Below, in pieces: positions 44,942 through 55,165 of a stretch of 64,000 nt of DNA. The notes beneath the pieces are model-generated. The model was given only the letters and a program-made list of their open reading frames with translations, did not search any database and was not told the origin of the DNA. The first letter of the stretch is position 1, and every line of letters starts with the position of its first letter. The position numbers were made by a program, and so were the translations under genes. The stretch spans positions 1-64,000 of the forward strand of contig NZ_RQRS01000014.1 in NCBI RefSeq assembly GCF_004335085.1, written 5' to 3'. Source of the stretch: Pedobacter nototheniae. Its GTDB lineage: Bacteria > Bacteroidota > Bacteroidia > Sphingobacteriales > Sphingobacteriaceae.

Positions 44942-45949
44942 ATGTCTGTTAAGATAGGAAATATAGATTTAGGAGAGTTCCCATTATTACTGGCTCCAAT
45001 GGAGGATGTGAGCGATCCGCCTTTCCGTTTTGTATGTAAACAAAATGGTGCTGATATGATGTATACTGAGTTTATTTCTTCTGAAGGGCTAATTCGTGAT
45101 GCAGCTAAAAGCCGTCAGAAACTGGATATTTTTGAATACGAACGTCCAATAGGTATCCAAATTTTTGGTGGCGATATCGAGCATATGCGTGAGGCGTCGG
45201 AAATTGCTTCTCAAGCAGGGCCTGATCTTGTAGATATTAACTACGGTTGCCCAGTAAAAAATGTGGTTTGTAAAGGCGCCGGATCAAGCTTATTGCAAGA
45301 TATTGATAAAATGGTTAAAATGACCGAAGCCGTTGTTAAGGCTAGTCATTTGCCTGTTACCGTTAAAACCCGTTTAGGCTGGGATGATAATACTAAAAAT
45401 GTTTACGAAGTTGCTGAAAGGCTTCAAGATGTTGGTATACAAGCATTAACAATTCACGGGCGTACACGTGCGCAACTTTATAAAGGTAGTGCTGATTGGT
45501 CTTTAATCAGGGAAATTAAACGTAACCCACGTATTAAAATTCCAATTTTTGGAAACGGTGATGTAGACAGCCCCGAAAAAGCCGCTAACTGGCGTATGGA
45601 ATATGAAGTGGATGGAATTATGATTGGTCGTGCTGCTATTGGATATCCATGGATTTTCCGTGAGATAAAACACTTTTTCAAAACGGGTGAGCATTTAGCT
45701 GGACCAACCATTGAGGAAAGAATTTCAGTTTGCCGTACGCACTTGGATAAATCTTTGGAATGGAAAGGACCTAAAACTGGCATTTTTGAAATGCGCCGCC
45801 ATTATGCAAACTATTTTAAAGGTTTGCCAGATTTTAAACCGTTCAGAATGCGTTTGGTTGCAGAACCAGACGTAAATAATATTTACAGTATTTTAGACGA
45901 AGTGGCAGAAAAATTTGCCAACTACGACCCAACAAATGTACTGGCTTGA
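44942..45949 (+). CDS. dusB: tRNA-dihydrouridine synthase DusB
   Basis: The 335-residue protein has the Dus TIM barrel with FMN: LLLAPMEDVSDPPFR at the start, the DINYGCPVKNVVCKGAGSSL block with the expected catalytic Cys103, VTVKTRLGWD, ALTIHGRTRAQLYKG and FGNGDVDSPE. It reduces specific uridines in the tRNA D-loop. The closest type by pattern is DusB. apaG follows 37 bases later. Confidence 0.95.
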   Translation: MSVKIGNIDLGEFPLLLAPMEDVSDPPFRFVCKQNGADMMYTEFISSEGLIRDAAKSRQKLDIFEYERPIGIQIFGGDIEHMREASEIASQAGPDLVDINYGCPVKNVVCKGAGSSLLQDIDKMVKMTEAVVKASHLPVTVKTRLGWDDNTKNVYEVAERLQDVGIQALTIHGRTRAQLYKGSADWSLIREIKRNPRIKIPIFGNGDVDSPEKAANWRMEYEVDGIMIGRAAIGYPWIFREIKHFFKTGEHLAGPTIEERISVCRTHLDKSLEWKGPKTGIFEMRRHYANYFKGLPDFKPFRMRLVAEPDVNNIYSILDEVAEKFANYDPTNVLA

Positions 45950-45986
45950 TTTTTGAAAAGCTTTTTGTAGATTCGTATAAATCACC

Positions 45987-46373
45987 ATGGTTACAGCAAT
46001 TACAGATGGAGTAAAAGTTTCAGTAGAAACCATTTACCAGCCAGAATATTCAAATCCGGCTAACGAGCATTTTATGTTCGCTTATCGCATAGAAATTTCT
46101 AATCTTTCAGATTATGCTGTACAGCTTATGCGCCGCCAATGGTTTATTTTTGATTCAAACAGCAGCCGTCGCGAAGTGGAAGGAGAGGGCGTTGTAGGCA
46201 TTCAGCCGGTGATAAACCCTGGCGAAACACATGTTTATGTATCTGGCTGTAATTTAAAAACAGATATGGGCAGCATGCAAGGAAAATACCTAATGAAACG
46301 CTTAATGGACGAAGCTGAATTTGAAGTAGATATCCCTGAATTTACTTTAATTGCTCCTTACAAACTGAATTAA
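45987..46373 (+). CDS. apaG: ApaG domain protein
   Basis: The 128-residue protein matches ApaG: VSVETIYQPEYSNPANEHFMFAYRIEISN (in two parts), LMRRQWFIFDS, VVGIQPVINPGETHVYVSGC and LIAPYKLN. The fold is an FN3-like sandwich. Disruption in Salmonella alters cobalt/magnesium efflux (CorD); the molecular role is unclear. The length is typical. It probably shares a transcript with dusB. Confidence 0.95.
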   Translation: MVTAITDGVKVSVETIYQPEYSNPANEHFMFAYRIEISNLSDYAVQLMRRQWFIFDSNSSRREVEGEGVVGIQPVINPGETHVYVSGCNLKTDMGSMQGKYLMKRLMDEAEFEVDIPEFTLIAPYKLN

Positions 46374-46477
46374 CCCTGCCATTTTTATTCAAATACTTTT
46401 AAATCATTATATTTTGTTAAAATTTTAGCACTCAGATAATGAAAAAAATGTGCACACAAACTAACTGGTTTTAAATA

Positions 46478-46516
46478 AACAAAGCGGTCAGAACTAAATC
46501 TAAACCGCTTTTTATT
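46478..46516. terminator. Terminator between apaG and the zinc peptidase
   Basis: AAAGCGGT at about 46480-46488 pairs with ACCGCTTT at about 46502-46510, followed by a short T-run. It serves the convergent pair; the loop is long. Confidence 0.7.
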
Positions 46517-46535
46517 TTCTATAGATAGATATTTA

Positions 46536-47231
46536 TTAATCTCTGCTTCGTCCAAAAAGCATTGATGCATAGTAAAGTAAATTGGCTAAAGCACCAACAG
46601 CAGCAACCACATAAGTCATAGCAGCCCACCACAAGGCATCTTTTGCCTGTACATTTTCTTCTTGTGTTTGCATTACGCCACTATTATTTTTTAACCAAAT
46701 TAAAGCCCTGTTACTAGCATCAAACTCTACAGGTAGGGTAATTATACTAAAAACTGTAACTAAAAATAAGCCCACAACGCCAATTGCCAAAACAATTGGG
46801 GTTACAGAGAATACCAAAAGCATTACACCAATTAATAAAACCCACTGCAATAAATTGGAGGATATGCTAACTATTGGCACCATATTGCTTCTTAAATTAA
46901 GCCAGCTATATGATTTTGCATGTTGTACAGCATGGCCACACTCATGCGCAGCTACTGCAGCTGCCGCTACACTTCGGCTATAATACACATCTGTACTTAA
47001 ATTTACGGTTCTATCTGACGGATTGTAATGATCTGTTAGTTGTCCTTCTGTACTCATCACTTTCACATCGTATATTCCGTTGTCGTGCAGCATTCGCTCT
47101 GCCACTTCCTTGCCCGATAACCCAGAGCTTAGTTGCATTTCTGCGTACTTAGAGAATTTATTCCTAAAGCGCCATTGTACAAACATGCTCAGCAATAATA
47201 CCGGGATTATTAAAATTAAATAAAATCCCAT
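46536..47231 (-). CDS. YugP-type membrane zinc metallopeptidase
   Basis: I choose the start at 47231 (MGFYLILIIPVLLL), which gives a clean N-terminal membrane helix and 231 residues; an ATG 20 codons upstream adds a basic leader of doubtful reality. The zinc motif is HECGHAVQHA. The SRSVAAAAVAAHECGH arrangement and two later hydrophobic segments fit Peptidase_M (Zn_peptidase_2, YugP). The active site faces one side of the inner membrane; the substrate is unknown. Confidence 0.92.
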   Translation of the reverse strand: MGFYLILIIPVLLLSMFVQWRFRNKFSKYAEMQLSSGLSGKEVAERMLHDNGIYDVKVMSTEGQLTDHYNPSDRTVNLSTDVYYSRSVAAAAVAAHECGHAVQHAKSYSWLNLRSNMVPIVSISSNLLQWVLLIGVMLLVFSVTPIVLAIGVVGLFLVTVFSIITLPVEFDASNRALIWLKNNSGVMQTQEENVQAKDALWWAAMTYVVAAVGALANLLYYASMLFGRSRD

Positions 47232-47314
47232 TTTCTTATGTATGTTTTTCAAGATGACATATATCAAAAAGCGTTCCCTTATTAATTTCATTTTAAATTA
47301 TATTACTTTTAAGT

Positions 47315-48451
47315 ATGAATATGGAACAATCTTATTGGGAAAAATCATCATTCTTTAATTTTGATTTCATTATTATAGGCAGCGGAATTGTTGGTTTAAA
47401 TGCAGCTATCCATCTTAAAAAAGACAAGCCAAATGCTCGTATTTGTATTTTAGAAAGGGGCTTTTTACCGACAGGAGCTAGTACAAAAAACGCTGGTTTT
47501 GCATGCTTTGGAAGTATTTCTGAACTGATAGACCAGGAAAGTATTTGTGGAACGGATAAACTCTATTCTCTAATTGAAAGAAGATGGAAAGGCCTACTAA
47601 AATTAAGAGGTTTATTAGGTGATAAAAGGATTGACTATCAGTGCTTAGGTGGCTATGAATTATTTAAAAAAAATGAAGAAAACCTGACGAATAATAGTGT
47701 ATCTAAAATTGAACATTATAACACCTTAATTAAAAATATAATTGGAAATAATGCTTTTAGCCTACAAAATAAAAAGATACAAGATTTTGGCTTTAAGAAT
47801 ATTCAAAATTTAATAGCTAACCAATACGAAGCTCAAATAGATACGGGAAAAATGATGTTCGCATTAGTGCAATGTGCACAAGAAATTGGTGTATTTATAT
47901 TTAATAACTGCGCTGTTAATTCCCTAGAAAATGAAAATAACGGTATAAGCTTACAAACAGATAATGGAGTATTTAAATGTAAAAAAGTAATTGTCGCTAC
48001 AAATGCTTTTACTGAAACGCTTTTACCAAACTTAAACATAACACCTGGTCGTGGACAGGTTTTAATTACGAAACAAATTAAAAACCTTAAGGTAAAAGGT
48101 AGTTTTCATTATGATAGAGGTTATTATTATTTCAGGAACATCAACGATCGCATTTTGCTGGGAGGGGGTAGAAATTTGGATTTTGATACGGAAACGACAA
48201 CCCAATTTGGCCAAACAGATTTGGTTCAGCATGCTTTAGAATCTTTATTATCTAATGTAATTTTACCAAACACTGATTTCGAAATTGACATGCGATGGAG
48301 TGGTATTATGGCATTTGCGAAACAGTTGGAACCCATTCTTATAGAAGCTAAACCAAATATTTATTGTGCTGCCCGTTGTAACGGAATGGGCATAGCAATG
48401 GGAGCTCAAACAGGAGAAGATATTGCTCAATTACTAATAAATAGCCCTTAA
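47315..48451 (+). CDS. FAD-dependent oxidoreductase, DAO family
   Basis: The 378-residue protein has the Rossmann FAD motif FIIIGSGIVGLNAAIHL at about 18-34 and the DAO-family end block CNGMGIAMGAQTGEDIAQL. Amine or amino-acid oxidation is expected for the fold, but no substrate can be named. There is no signal peptide. It ends two bases before the convergent purU. Confidence 0.88.
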   Translation: MNMEQSYWEKSSFFNFDFIIIGSGIVGLNAAIHLKKDKPNARICILERGFLPTGASTKNAGFACFGSISELIDQESICGTDKLYSLIERRWKGLLKLRGLLGDKRIDYQCLGGYELFKKNEENLTNNSVSKIEHYNTLIKNIIGNNAFSLQNKKIQDFGFKNIQNLIANQYEAQIDTGKMMFALVQCAQEIGVFIFNNCAVNSLENENNGISLQTDNGVFKCKKVIVATNAFTETLLPNLNITPGRGQVLITKQIKNLKVKGSFHYDRGYYYFRNINDRILLGGGRNLDFDTETTTQFGQTDLVQHALESLLSNVILPNTDFEIDMRWSGIMAFAKQLEPILIEAKPNIYCAARCNGMGIAMGAQTGEDIAQLLINSP

Positions 48452-48453
48452 GT

Positions 48454-49296
48454 TTATCTAAATACAATTGTTTTATTTCCGCTTATAAACACACGATCTT
48501 CAAAAATGAGATGAAGTGCCTCTAAAAGCACGGCTTTTTCTATTTCTTTACCAGATCTTACCATTTCTCTTACTCCAAAAGTATGATCCACATGTGTTGT
48601 ATGCTGTGTTACAATCGGTCCTTCATCCAAATTATTGGTTACAAAATGTGCTGTTGCTCCAATAATTTTTACGCCACGTTCAAAAGCTTGCTTGTAAGGA
48701 TTTGCACCAATAAATGCTGGTAAAAACGAATGGTGGATATTGATAATTTTTGTTTCATAATCTTTTACAAAATCTGCTGATAATATCCGCATAAATTTAG
48801 CCAGCACAATATAATCTACATTAAACTGGTTTATAATGGATTTAATTTCGGTTTCAAATTGCGCTTTATCTTTTCCTTCATGAGAGATGTGGTAGTAGGG
48901 AATCCCTAGCTTTTCTGTAAAATCTCTAAGCGATTCGTAATTTCCAATTACACATTTTACATTCGCTCCTAACGTTTTAAACTGGTTTTTAATAAGTATT
49001 TCTGCCAAACAATGATACTCTTTAGTCACCAAAACAGCGATATCCTTTTCTTGTTGACCGATCAAATTTACTTGAGCCGCATTTGGTAAATTTTCTAATA
49101 ATTTTATCTTCAGTCCATCAGGTTCGGCTAATTTTCCGGTACAGGCAATTCGCGTAAAAAATGTTTTGTTTTCTTCATCAACAAATTCCCGCATTGCAAT
49201 AATATTAAGTTCGTGTGCCGCCAAAACCCTTGTAATATTGGTTACCAAACCCACTTGATCGGGGCATTGTATAAGAATCGTCAATTCGTTCATCAT
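48454..49296 (-). CDS. purU: Formyltetrahydrofolate deformylase
   Basis: The 280-residue protein has an N-terminal ACT domain (LTILIQCPDQVGLVTNITRVLA) and a formyl-transferase-like domain with IINIHHSFLPAFIGANPY, then GATAHFVTNNLDEGPI. These hold the Asn/His/Asp active-site set. It releases formate from 10-formyltetrahydrofolate and balances one-carbon pools; the ACT domain in E. coli responds to glycine and methionine. The length matches PurU. Confidence 0.96.
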   Translation of the reverse strand: MMNELTILIQCPDQVGLVTNITRVLAAHELNIIAMREFVDEENKTFFTRIACTGKLAEPDGLKIKLLENLPNAAQVNLIGQQEKDIAVLVTKEYHCLAEILIKNQFKTLGANVKCVIGNYESLRDFTEKLGIPYYHISHEGKDKAQFETEIKSIINQFNVDYIVLAKFMRILSADFVKDYETKIINIHHSFLPAFIGANPYKQAFERGVKIIGATAHFVTNNLDEGPIVTQHTTHVDHTFGVREMVRSGKEIEKAVLLEALHLIFEDRVFISGNKTIVFR

Positions 49297-49408
49297 TAAA
49301 TACTAAAGTTCAATTATAAATAATTTTTGATCAAACATAGTATATCCTGACTAAAATTTTTTGGTATATCTGTTTTAAATCTTCATTTTTGCTAAAATTT
49401 TTATCATT

Positions 49409-50782
49409 ATGGAAATCGCTGCTATCGCTTTACTAATTATAATTTTAATCGTTTTAATATTTCTCTTGCTTAAAAAGCCACAAACAAATTCGGATATAAT
49501 CTCTTTGGTCGATCTTGAAAAGTTAAAAGTAGAACACCAACAATTGAAGATTTCTTTAGCCAAAGCCGAGGAACGTGTGCATGGATTATCAGTAGAAAAA
49601 GAGAACATTACAGCACTTTTAAAAGAAGAACAGCAACGCTTAATTGATGAATTACAGGCAGAACGCGACCGTTTAGCAGACGCTAACCGAGAGTTGGAAA
49701 GTACCCGATCTTTTTATTTGGCTGAAAAGGAAAAATTAGTTGAGCAAAAAAATAATATGCAACAGTCTCAAGAGAAATTGAATAAAGATTTTGAATTGAT
49801 TGCAAATAAGATATTGGAAGAAAAATCAACCAGATTTATTGAGCAAAATAGAACAAATCTCGACCTTATTTTAAATCCACTTAAAGAAAATATTAAAGCT
49901 TTTGAAGAAAAAGTAGAGAAGGTTTATAAAGCAGAATCCGACGAACGAAACATTTTAAAAGGCGTAATTTCTGAGTTACAGATTCAGAGTAAACTTATAC
50001 AGGAAGATGCTAATAACTTAACCAAAGCTCTTAAAGGTGATAATAAAAAGCAAGGAAATTGGGGCGAAATAATTTTAGAAAAGGTTTTAGAACGCTCTGG
50101 TCTTGTCAAGGACCAAGAATATCGCATACAAGCTAGTTTAACTTCTGCAGAAGGCGGCCGTTTGCAGCCCGATGTGGTGATAGATTTACCAGATGACAAA
50201 CACATTGTAGTAGACGCTAAGGTTTCTTTAGTGGCTTATGAACGCTTTATATCCGCCGAAGCAGATGAAGAGCGTGAAAGCTATATAAAGCAGCATTTAG
50301 CCTCAATTAAAAACCACATACAAGAATTATCTTCCAAAAATTATCATGATTTGTATCAGATTAATTCTCCAGATTTTGTTTTACTCTTTGTTCCTATTGA
50401 ATCTTCATTTAGTATTGCCGTTCAAAAAGATGCAGAACTATTTAATTTTGCCTGGGATAGAAAAGTTGTAATTGTAAGTCCTTCTACTTTACTGGCTACT
50501 TTAAGAACCATTGCGAGCATGTGGAAACAGGAACGTCAAAACCGAAATGTAATGGAAATTGCCCGTTTAAGCGGTAGTATGTATGATAAGTTTGTTGGGT
50601 TTATTGCTGATATGGAAAATATAGGCCGTTATGTAAAACAAAGTCAAGATGCTTATGATAAAGCACTTAACAAGCTTTCAGTTGGCTCTGGAAATTTAAC
50701 CAACACTTCAGAAAAGATTAAAAAATTAGGAGCAAAAGCCACTAAACAAATTGATACAAAATATTTAGATGGAGAAGTTTAA
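49409..50782 (+). CDS. rmuC: RmuC-family DNA recombination protein
   Basis: The 457-residue protein has an N-terminal membrane helix (about 3-22), a coiled coil (30-190) and the RmuC domain: KKQGNWGEIILEKVLERSGL, LQPDVVIDLPDDKHIVVDAK and FVLLFVPIESSFSIA. The PD-(D/E)xK-like residues are in DVVIDL and VVDAK. RmuC limits inversion and other rearrangements at repeats. Its stop shares TTAA with the convergent GNAT gene. Confidence 0.95.
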   Translation: MEIAAIALLIIILIVLIFLLLKKPQTNSDIISLVDLEKLKVEHQQLKISLAKAEERVHGLSVEKENITALLKEEQQRLIDELQAERDRLADANRELESTRSFYLAEKEKLVEQKNNMQQSQEKLNKDFELIANKILEEKSTRFIEQNRTNLDLILNPLKENIKAFEEKVEKVYKAESDERNILKGVISELQIQSKLIQEDANNLTKALKGDNKKQGNWGEIILEKVLERSGLVKDQEYRIQASLTSAEGGRLQPDVVIDLPDDKHIVVDAKVSLVAYERFISAEADEERESYIKQHLASIKNHIQELSSKNYHDLYQINSPDFVLLFVPIESSFSIAVQKDAELFNFAWDRKVVIVSPSTLLATLRTIASMWKQERQNRNVMEIARLSGSMYDKFVGFIADMENIGRYVKQSQDAYDKALNKLSVGSGNLTNTSEKIKKLGAKATKQIDTKYLDGEV

Positions 50783-51465
50783 TTCTCCATCTTCAATAAA
50801 TTCCAAAAACTCATCTTTCTACGGGTTGCAAAACCTATTTTTTCATACAATTTTATTGCTCCAATATTAGTTTCAGCAACGTGTAGGTAAGGGATTTTTC
50901 CCTCCGCAAAAATTTTATTTGCTGTATAAGCAACCAGTTGTTTAGCTAATCCTTTTCCAGTAAACTCAGGGTGAGTAACTACGGCACTTATTTCGGTGAA
51001 AGCATTCATTTTCATCCTTTCACCCGTAACTGCTATCAGTTTATGGTCTTTATAAATGCCATAGTAACTTCCTAATAAAGGTGTTTTATCTTTGAAATAA
51101 CCAGGTTGTACTAAATTAACCAGTTCTATTAAATCAGCTTTTTTATCGGTATTAAGTTGAATAATTTCTTCAGATATTTCTATTTGAATCTTATCTACTA
51201 ACACCATTTGATTGCATACCAATTCCTTATTCAATTTCAAATTTTTATTGAAATCTGGTTTTTCACCAACAACATAAAAATTTGCTGTTTCATTTGCATA
51301 ATTTTCTATACCGACTGCAATATTTTCTTGATTTATAAAACCTCCAAAAGGGCAATAGTCAGGATGATAGAATTTTATATTTCCGTATTCTAGGGCAAAT
51401 TTTTGGTGCACTTCATTTAATGAAAACCAAACAGGATTATCTAATTTTTCTTCGTCTTTAATCAT
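50779..51465 (-). CDS. GNAT-family N-acetyltransferase
   Basis: The 228-residue protein has a C-terminal GNAT fold. The acetyl-CoA loop is EFTGKGLAKQLV, followed by YLHVAETNIGAIKLYEKIGF. The N-terminal 100 residues have no clear match, so the protein may belong to the FR47-like branch. The acceptor is unknown. Its stop overlaps the rmuC stop by four bases. Confidence 0.87.
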   Translation of the reverse strand: MIKDEEKLDNPVWFSLNEVHQKFALEYGNIKFYHPDYCPFGGFINQENIAVGIENYANETANFYVVGEKPDFNKNLKLNKELVCNQMVLVDKIQIEISEEIIQLNTDKKADLIELVNLVQPGYFKDKTPLLGSYYGIYKDHKLIAVTGERMKMNAFTEISAVVTHPEFTGKGLAKQLVAYTANKIFAEGKIPYLHVAETNIGAIKLYEKIGFATRRKMSFWNLLKMEN

Positions 51466-51501
51466 CGGCTTATAACGTTTAGTAATTGTTTTTCACAAAA
51501 A

Positions 51502-51537
51502 AGATCTGTAAAAAAGTACTTCCTTTCCTACAGATCT
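51502..51537. terminator. Hairpin between thiL and the GNAT gene
   Basis: AGATCTGTA (51502-51510) and TACAGATCT (51529-51537) form a perfect stem with A-rich and T-rich ends. It follows thiL on the minus strand and precedes the GNAT gene. Confidence 0.72.
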
Positions 51538-51562
51538 CTTTAAATTCAGAATAGATTCTTAA

Positions 51563-52603
51563 TTATTTTTTAAAGGCATTCCATCCTTGCGCTTTTAATT
51601 CGTGTACATTATTAGATTTTGAAACCATTTTACACCCAGAATTTTTATCAGTAACGTGTCCAATAACTGTAATATCTACGTCGTGTTTCAATTTTTTGTA
51701 ATCTTCCTGACTAATCGTAAATAACAATTCATAATCTTCACCTCCGCTCAATGCGCAAACTGTTGGATCAATTCCAAGTTCACGTGCAGTTTCATAAGTC
51801 ATTGGATCTAAAGGAATTTTCTCCTCGTATATCGTAATTCCTTTATCACTTTCGGTAGCCAAATGCAAAATTTCTGAAGCCAAACCATCCGAAACGTCAA
51901 TCATTGAGGTTGGTTTAATCCCTAAATCTTCTAATAAAGCAACAATATCCATCCTGGCTTCAGGTTTCAATTGTCTTTCAATAATATAATCTTTTCCTTC
52001 TAAATCCGGCTGAATTTGAGGATTTTCCAGGTAAATTAATTTCTCTCTTTCTAATATTTGAAGGCCAACGTAAGCACCACCCAAATCTCCAGAAACACAA
52101 AGCAAATCGTTTTCTTGAGCACCATTTCTGTAAACCACTTTATCAGCATCAGCGTAGCCAATACTTGTAATGCTAATTACCAAGCCTTGTTTGCTTGAAG
52201 AAGTATCACCGCCAATTAAATCAATATTAAACTTATTGCAAGCCAGCTCAATCCCTTTATAAATTTCTTCAACAGCTTCTAAAGGAAATTTACTTGATAA
52301 ACCTATCGAAACCGTAATTTGACTTGCTGTACCATTCATCGCATAAATATCACTCAAATTTACTTGTACAGCCTTGTAACCCAAGTGCATTAAAGGCACA
52401 TAAGCCAAATCAAAATGGATGCCTTCCAGCAGTAAATCTGTAGAAATTAAAGTTTGTTTTCCTTTAGAATCCAAAACTGCAGCATCATCGCCAATTCCTT
52501 TTACGGAGTAATCATTTCTAATTTTAAAATTAGTTGTCAGGTGTTTAATTAACCCAAATTCTCCTAATTCATTTATATCTGTGCGTTCTTTATTTTCAAA
52601 CAT
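51563..52603 (-). CDS. thiL: Thiamine-monophosphate kinase
   Basis: The 346-residue protein has the AIR-synthase fold of ThiL: GIGDDAAVLDSKGKQTLIST (metal site), GFLIGGDTS-like IDLIGGDTSSSKQG, CVSGDLGGAYVGL, MIDVSDGLASE and LSGGEDYELLFTI. It converts thiamine phosphate to thiamine pyrophosphate. No other thi gene adjoins it. Confidence 0.95.
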   Translation of the reverse strand: MFENKERTDINELGEFGLIKHLTTNFKIRNDYSVKGIGDDAAVLDSKGKQTLISTDLLLEGIHFDLAYVPLMHLGYKAVQVNLSDIYAMNGTASQITVSIGLSSKFPLEAVEEIYKGIELACNKFNIDLIGGDTSSSKQGLVISITSIGYADADKVVYRNGAQENDLLCVSGDLGGAYVGLQILEREKLIYLENPQIQPDLEGKDYIIERQLKPEARMDIVALLEDLGIKPTSMIDVSDGLASEILHLATESDKGITIYEEKIPLDPMTYETARELGIDPTVCALSGGEDYELLFTISQEDYKKLKHDVDITVIGHVTDKNSGCKMVSKSNNVHELKAQGWNAFKK

Positions 52604-52707
52604 AATCTATTTGTAATGTAGGGGCGAAGCCCCGATTTTTATTTTTTAATCCTTTTGAGCCTAATTTAATTAGAACATTTGCTTAAACGAATTAAGTGTA
52701 ATATTTT

Positions 52708-53937
52708 TTATAATTTACTTTCCATCCAATTTTTACCCTCTGTAAATCTGGCAATTAACATGGCAGCAACGTTATCTCCGGTAGCGTTTAAAAGAGTTGC
52801 CATAGGATCAACCAATGTACCAATTATCATCGCTGGTGGTAAAGCTTCTGGCGGTAATTGATAAGCAGAAATCATTAATAGTTCTCCTATATAACCACCA
52901 TTTGGAATGCCACCCTCAACAATACTCACCAAAACAGTAATTCCTAAAGCGATTAAAATTGTATCAATATGTACTAAATCCTTGCCAAAAATCGCAAAAA
53001 CTACGGCAATTTTTATAATCGAACTTATACTGGATCCATCTTTATGCAAAGTTGATCCCAATGGAATCGTCACATTTGCAATATATGCAGGAACACCCAT
53101 TTTTGCTGCTCCATCTAAATTAGCGGGTATAGTAGCAATGCTGCTGCAAGTACCAACAGAGGTTAATGAAGGCACAATATTATTTTTCCAAAATATTTTA
53201 ATGGCTTTAAAACCTCCTGATATAAAGGCATATAAAGTAAAAAATACGACAAAGTAAAATGCTCCAACTCCGTAATACAAGCCCAATGCTTTGGCATAAG
53301 TACCAAATAATTGTGGTCCAAAAACTCCTACCTGATACGCAAAATATGCACCTAAACCAACTGGTCCTAATTTCATAATCAGGATAATTAGTTTTTTCAT
53401 TACCTCATTTCCGGATAGTAAAAACTTTTTAAAAGGTTCACCTTCTGATTCTGCATAGAGTGTAGAAAAACCAACTAAAACAGAAAAAATAATTAATGCC
53501 AGCATATTCTTCCGGCTTCCGATTTCAAAAAATTCTCCAACGGTTAAAAGTTGTGTCATTTGTTCGCCTACAGATTGAATTTTTTCAGTTTCGGTAGGTA
53601 ATGAGGCAGAAGATAATTGTTGATGAATAGGGAAAATCCAGGTGGCTACAATCGTTAAAAATGCTGATATTAAGATGGTTGATAAGAAAACCATCACCAT
53701 AATCATCATTAATTTTCCTAATTTCTTTGATCGGTCAATATTGGCAATAGCTGAAGAAACCGCAAAAAATACCAGAGGAATAACGGCTGTAAACAACAGA
53801 TTTAAAAATATATCGCCTAATGGCTTTATACTTTCAATCTTTTTTCCAAAAATTAAACCAGCAATACTCCCGGCGATTATTCCTGCCAAAAGCCATAATA
53901 AGCCAGAATAATTTTTTAGAATATTGTTTTTTTCCAT
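52708..53937 (-). CDS. Dicarboxylate/amino acid:cation symporter
   Basis: The 409-residue protein has about eight membrane helices and the DAACS (GltP/GltT) pattern: LNLLFTAVIPLVFFAVSSAI, VPSLTSVGTCSSIATIPANL (helical hairpin 1) and PNGGYIGELLMISAYQLPPE (hairpin 2). The NMDGT motif of typical members is replaced by HKDGS in TIPLGSTLHKDGSSISS. The substrate, probably an acidic amino acid or dicarboxylate, is uncertain because of this change. Confidence 0.88.
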   Translation of the reverse strand: MEKNNILKNYSGLLWLLAGIIAGSIAGLIFGKKIESIKPLGDIFLNLLFTAVIPLVFFAVSSAIANIDRSKKLGKLMMIMVMVFLSTILISAFLTIVATWIFPIHQQLSSASLPTETEKIQSVGEQMTQLLTVGEFFEIGSRKNMLALIIFSVLVGFSTLYAESEGEPFKKFLLSGNEVMKKLIILIMKLGPVGLGAYFAYQVGVFGPQLFGTYAKALGLYYGVGAFYFVVFFTLYAFISGGFKAIKIFWKNNIVPSLTSVGTCSSIATIPANLDGAAKMGVPAYIANVTIPLGSTLHKDGSSISSIIKIAVVFAIFGKDLVHIDTILIALGITVLVSIVEGGIPNGGYIGELLMISAYQLPPEALPPAMIIGTLVDPMATLLNATGDNVAAMLIARFTEGKNWMESKL

Positions 53938-54009
53938 TTTTAACCTAATTCTTTTAAAAAAATGTCACGCCCAAATAATTCAACAATATGATCGCTTTAT
54001 TTTAAATTC

Positions 54010-55008
54010 CTATAATCCCAAGTCTGCAGAAATATCTAACATTCTTTGAATCGGTTTCCGTGCCTGTTCTATAATATGTTCTGGTACAGTTACTTCTGGT
54101 GATCCATTTTTTATACATAAATACAATTTTTCAAGCGTATTTCTCTTCATGTACGGACAATCGTTACATGCACAGCTGTTGTTTGGCGGCGCAGGAATAA
54201 AAGTTTTTGTTGGATTTGCTTTCTCCATTTGGTGAATAATTCCGCTCTCAGTAGCAACAATAAACTCTGTAGCCGAATCATTAATCGTGTATTTTAGCAA
54301 ACCGGTTGTAGAACCTACATAGTCGGCCATTTTTAAAACCACTTCTTCACACTCTGGGTGCGCAATAAATTTGGCTTTTGGATGGCGTTCTTTAAGCTTG
54401 GTAATTTTCTCCTGAGAAAAAATTTCATGTACCATACACGCACCATTCCACAATACTAAATCACGACCAGTTTTTTTTGCAACATAAGCACCTAAATTTC
54501 TATCCGGACCAAAAATAATTTTCTGGTCTTTCGGTAAACTTTCTACAATTTGAACAGCGTTGGTACTTGTACAAACAATATCACTTAAAGCTTTCAATTC
54601 TGCCGTACAGTTTACGTAGGTAATCACCAGGTGATCTGGATATTTTTCTTTAAATTTCTTAAATAAGTGCGGAGGACAGCTGTCGGCAAGCGAGCAACCA
54701 GCCTTTACATCTGGCAATAACACCTTTTTTGCAGGCGATAAAATTTTTGCTGTTTCTGCCATAAAGTGCACACCAGCAAATACAATCACATCTGCATCCG
54801 TTTTAGCGGCCTCTTGTGATAATCCTAAACTATCTCCAATATAATCGGCAATATCCTGTATATCAGGTTCTTGATAATAATGAGCTAGTATAATTGCATT
54901 TTTTTCTTTTTTCAGTTTTTCAATTTCCGCAAAAAGATCTAGTGTTGGATCAATTTCTTCTTCTACAAATCCCTTGATATTTATTTCTGCTAAGGTATCC
55001 ATGTTCAT
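54010..55008 (-). CDS. nadA: Quinolinate synthase NadA
   Basis: The 332-residue protein has the three cysteines of the [4Fe-4S] site: [21 protein letters not shown] and [11 protein letters not shown], with the [19 protein letters not shown] and [14 protein letters not shown] blocks. It condenses iminoaspartate with dihydroxyacetone phosphate to quinolinate. It diverges from nadB, which supplies iminoaspartate, across 447 bases. Confidence 0.97.
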   Translation of the reverse strand: MNMDTLAEINIKGFVEEEIDPTLDLFAEIEKLKKEKNAIILAHYYQEPDIQDIADYIGDSLGLSQEAAKTDADVIVFAGVHFMAETAKILSPAKKVLLPDVKAGCSLADSCPPHLFKKFKEKYPDHLVITYVNCTAELKALSDIVCTSTNAVQIVESLPKDQKIIFGPDRNLGAYVAKKTGRDLVLWNGACMVHEIFSQEKITKLKERHPKAKFIAHPECEEVVLKMADYVGSTTGLLKYTINDSATEFIVATESGIIHQMEKANPTKTFIPAPPNNSCACNDCPYMKRNTLEKLYLCIKNGSPEVTVPEHIIEQARKPIQRMLDISADLGL

Positions 55009-55045
55009 TTTAAAAATATTTCTTCTATTGATTTTGAAGCTGGCT

Positions 55046-55053
55046 CAAAGATA
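55046..55053 (-). promoter_or_regulatory. -7 promoter element of nadA (TATCTTTG)
   Basis: TATCTTTG on the minus strand fits TAnnTTTG and lies 37 bases before nadA. A TTG is 15 bases upstream, slightly closer than usual. Confidence 0.6.
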
Positions 55054-55165
55054 GGAGTTTCCACAGCTCAATAATTAATAAGTATTTTAATTAAATAAAT
55101 CTTTAATGTTTATTAGTGTGTTAGTTTTGTTGGCAAGTTTCAAAAAAAAGTTCTTTTAAATAAGT

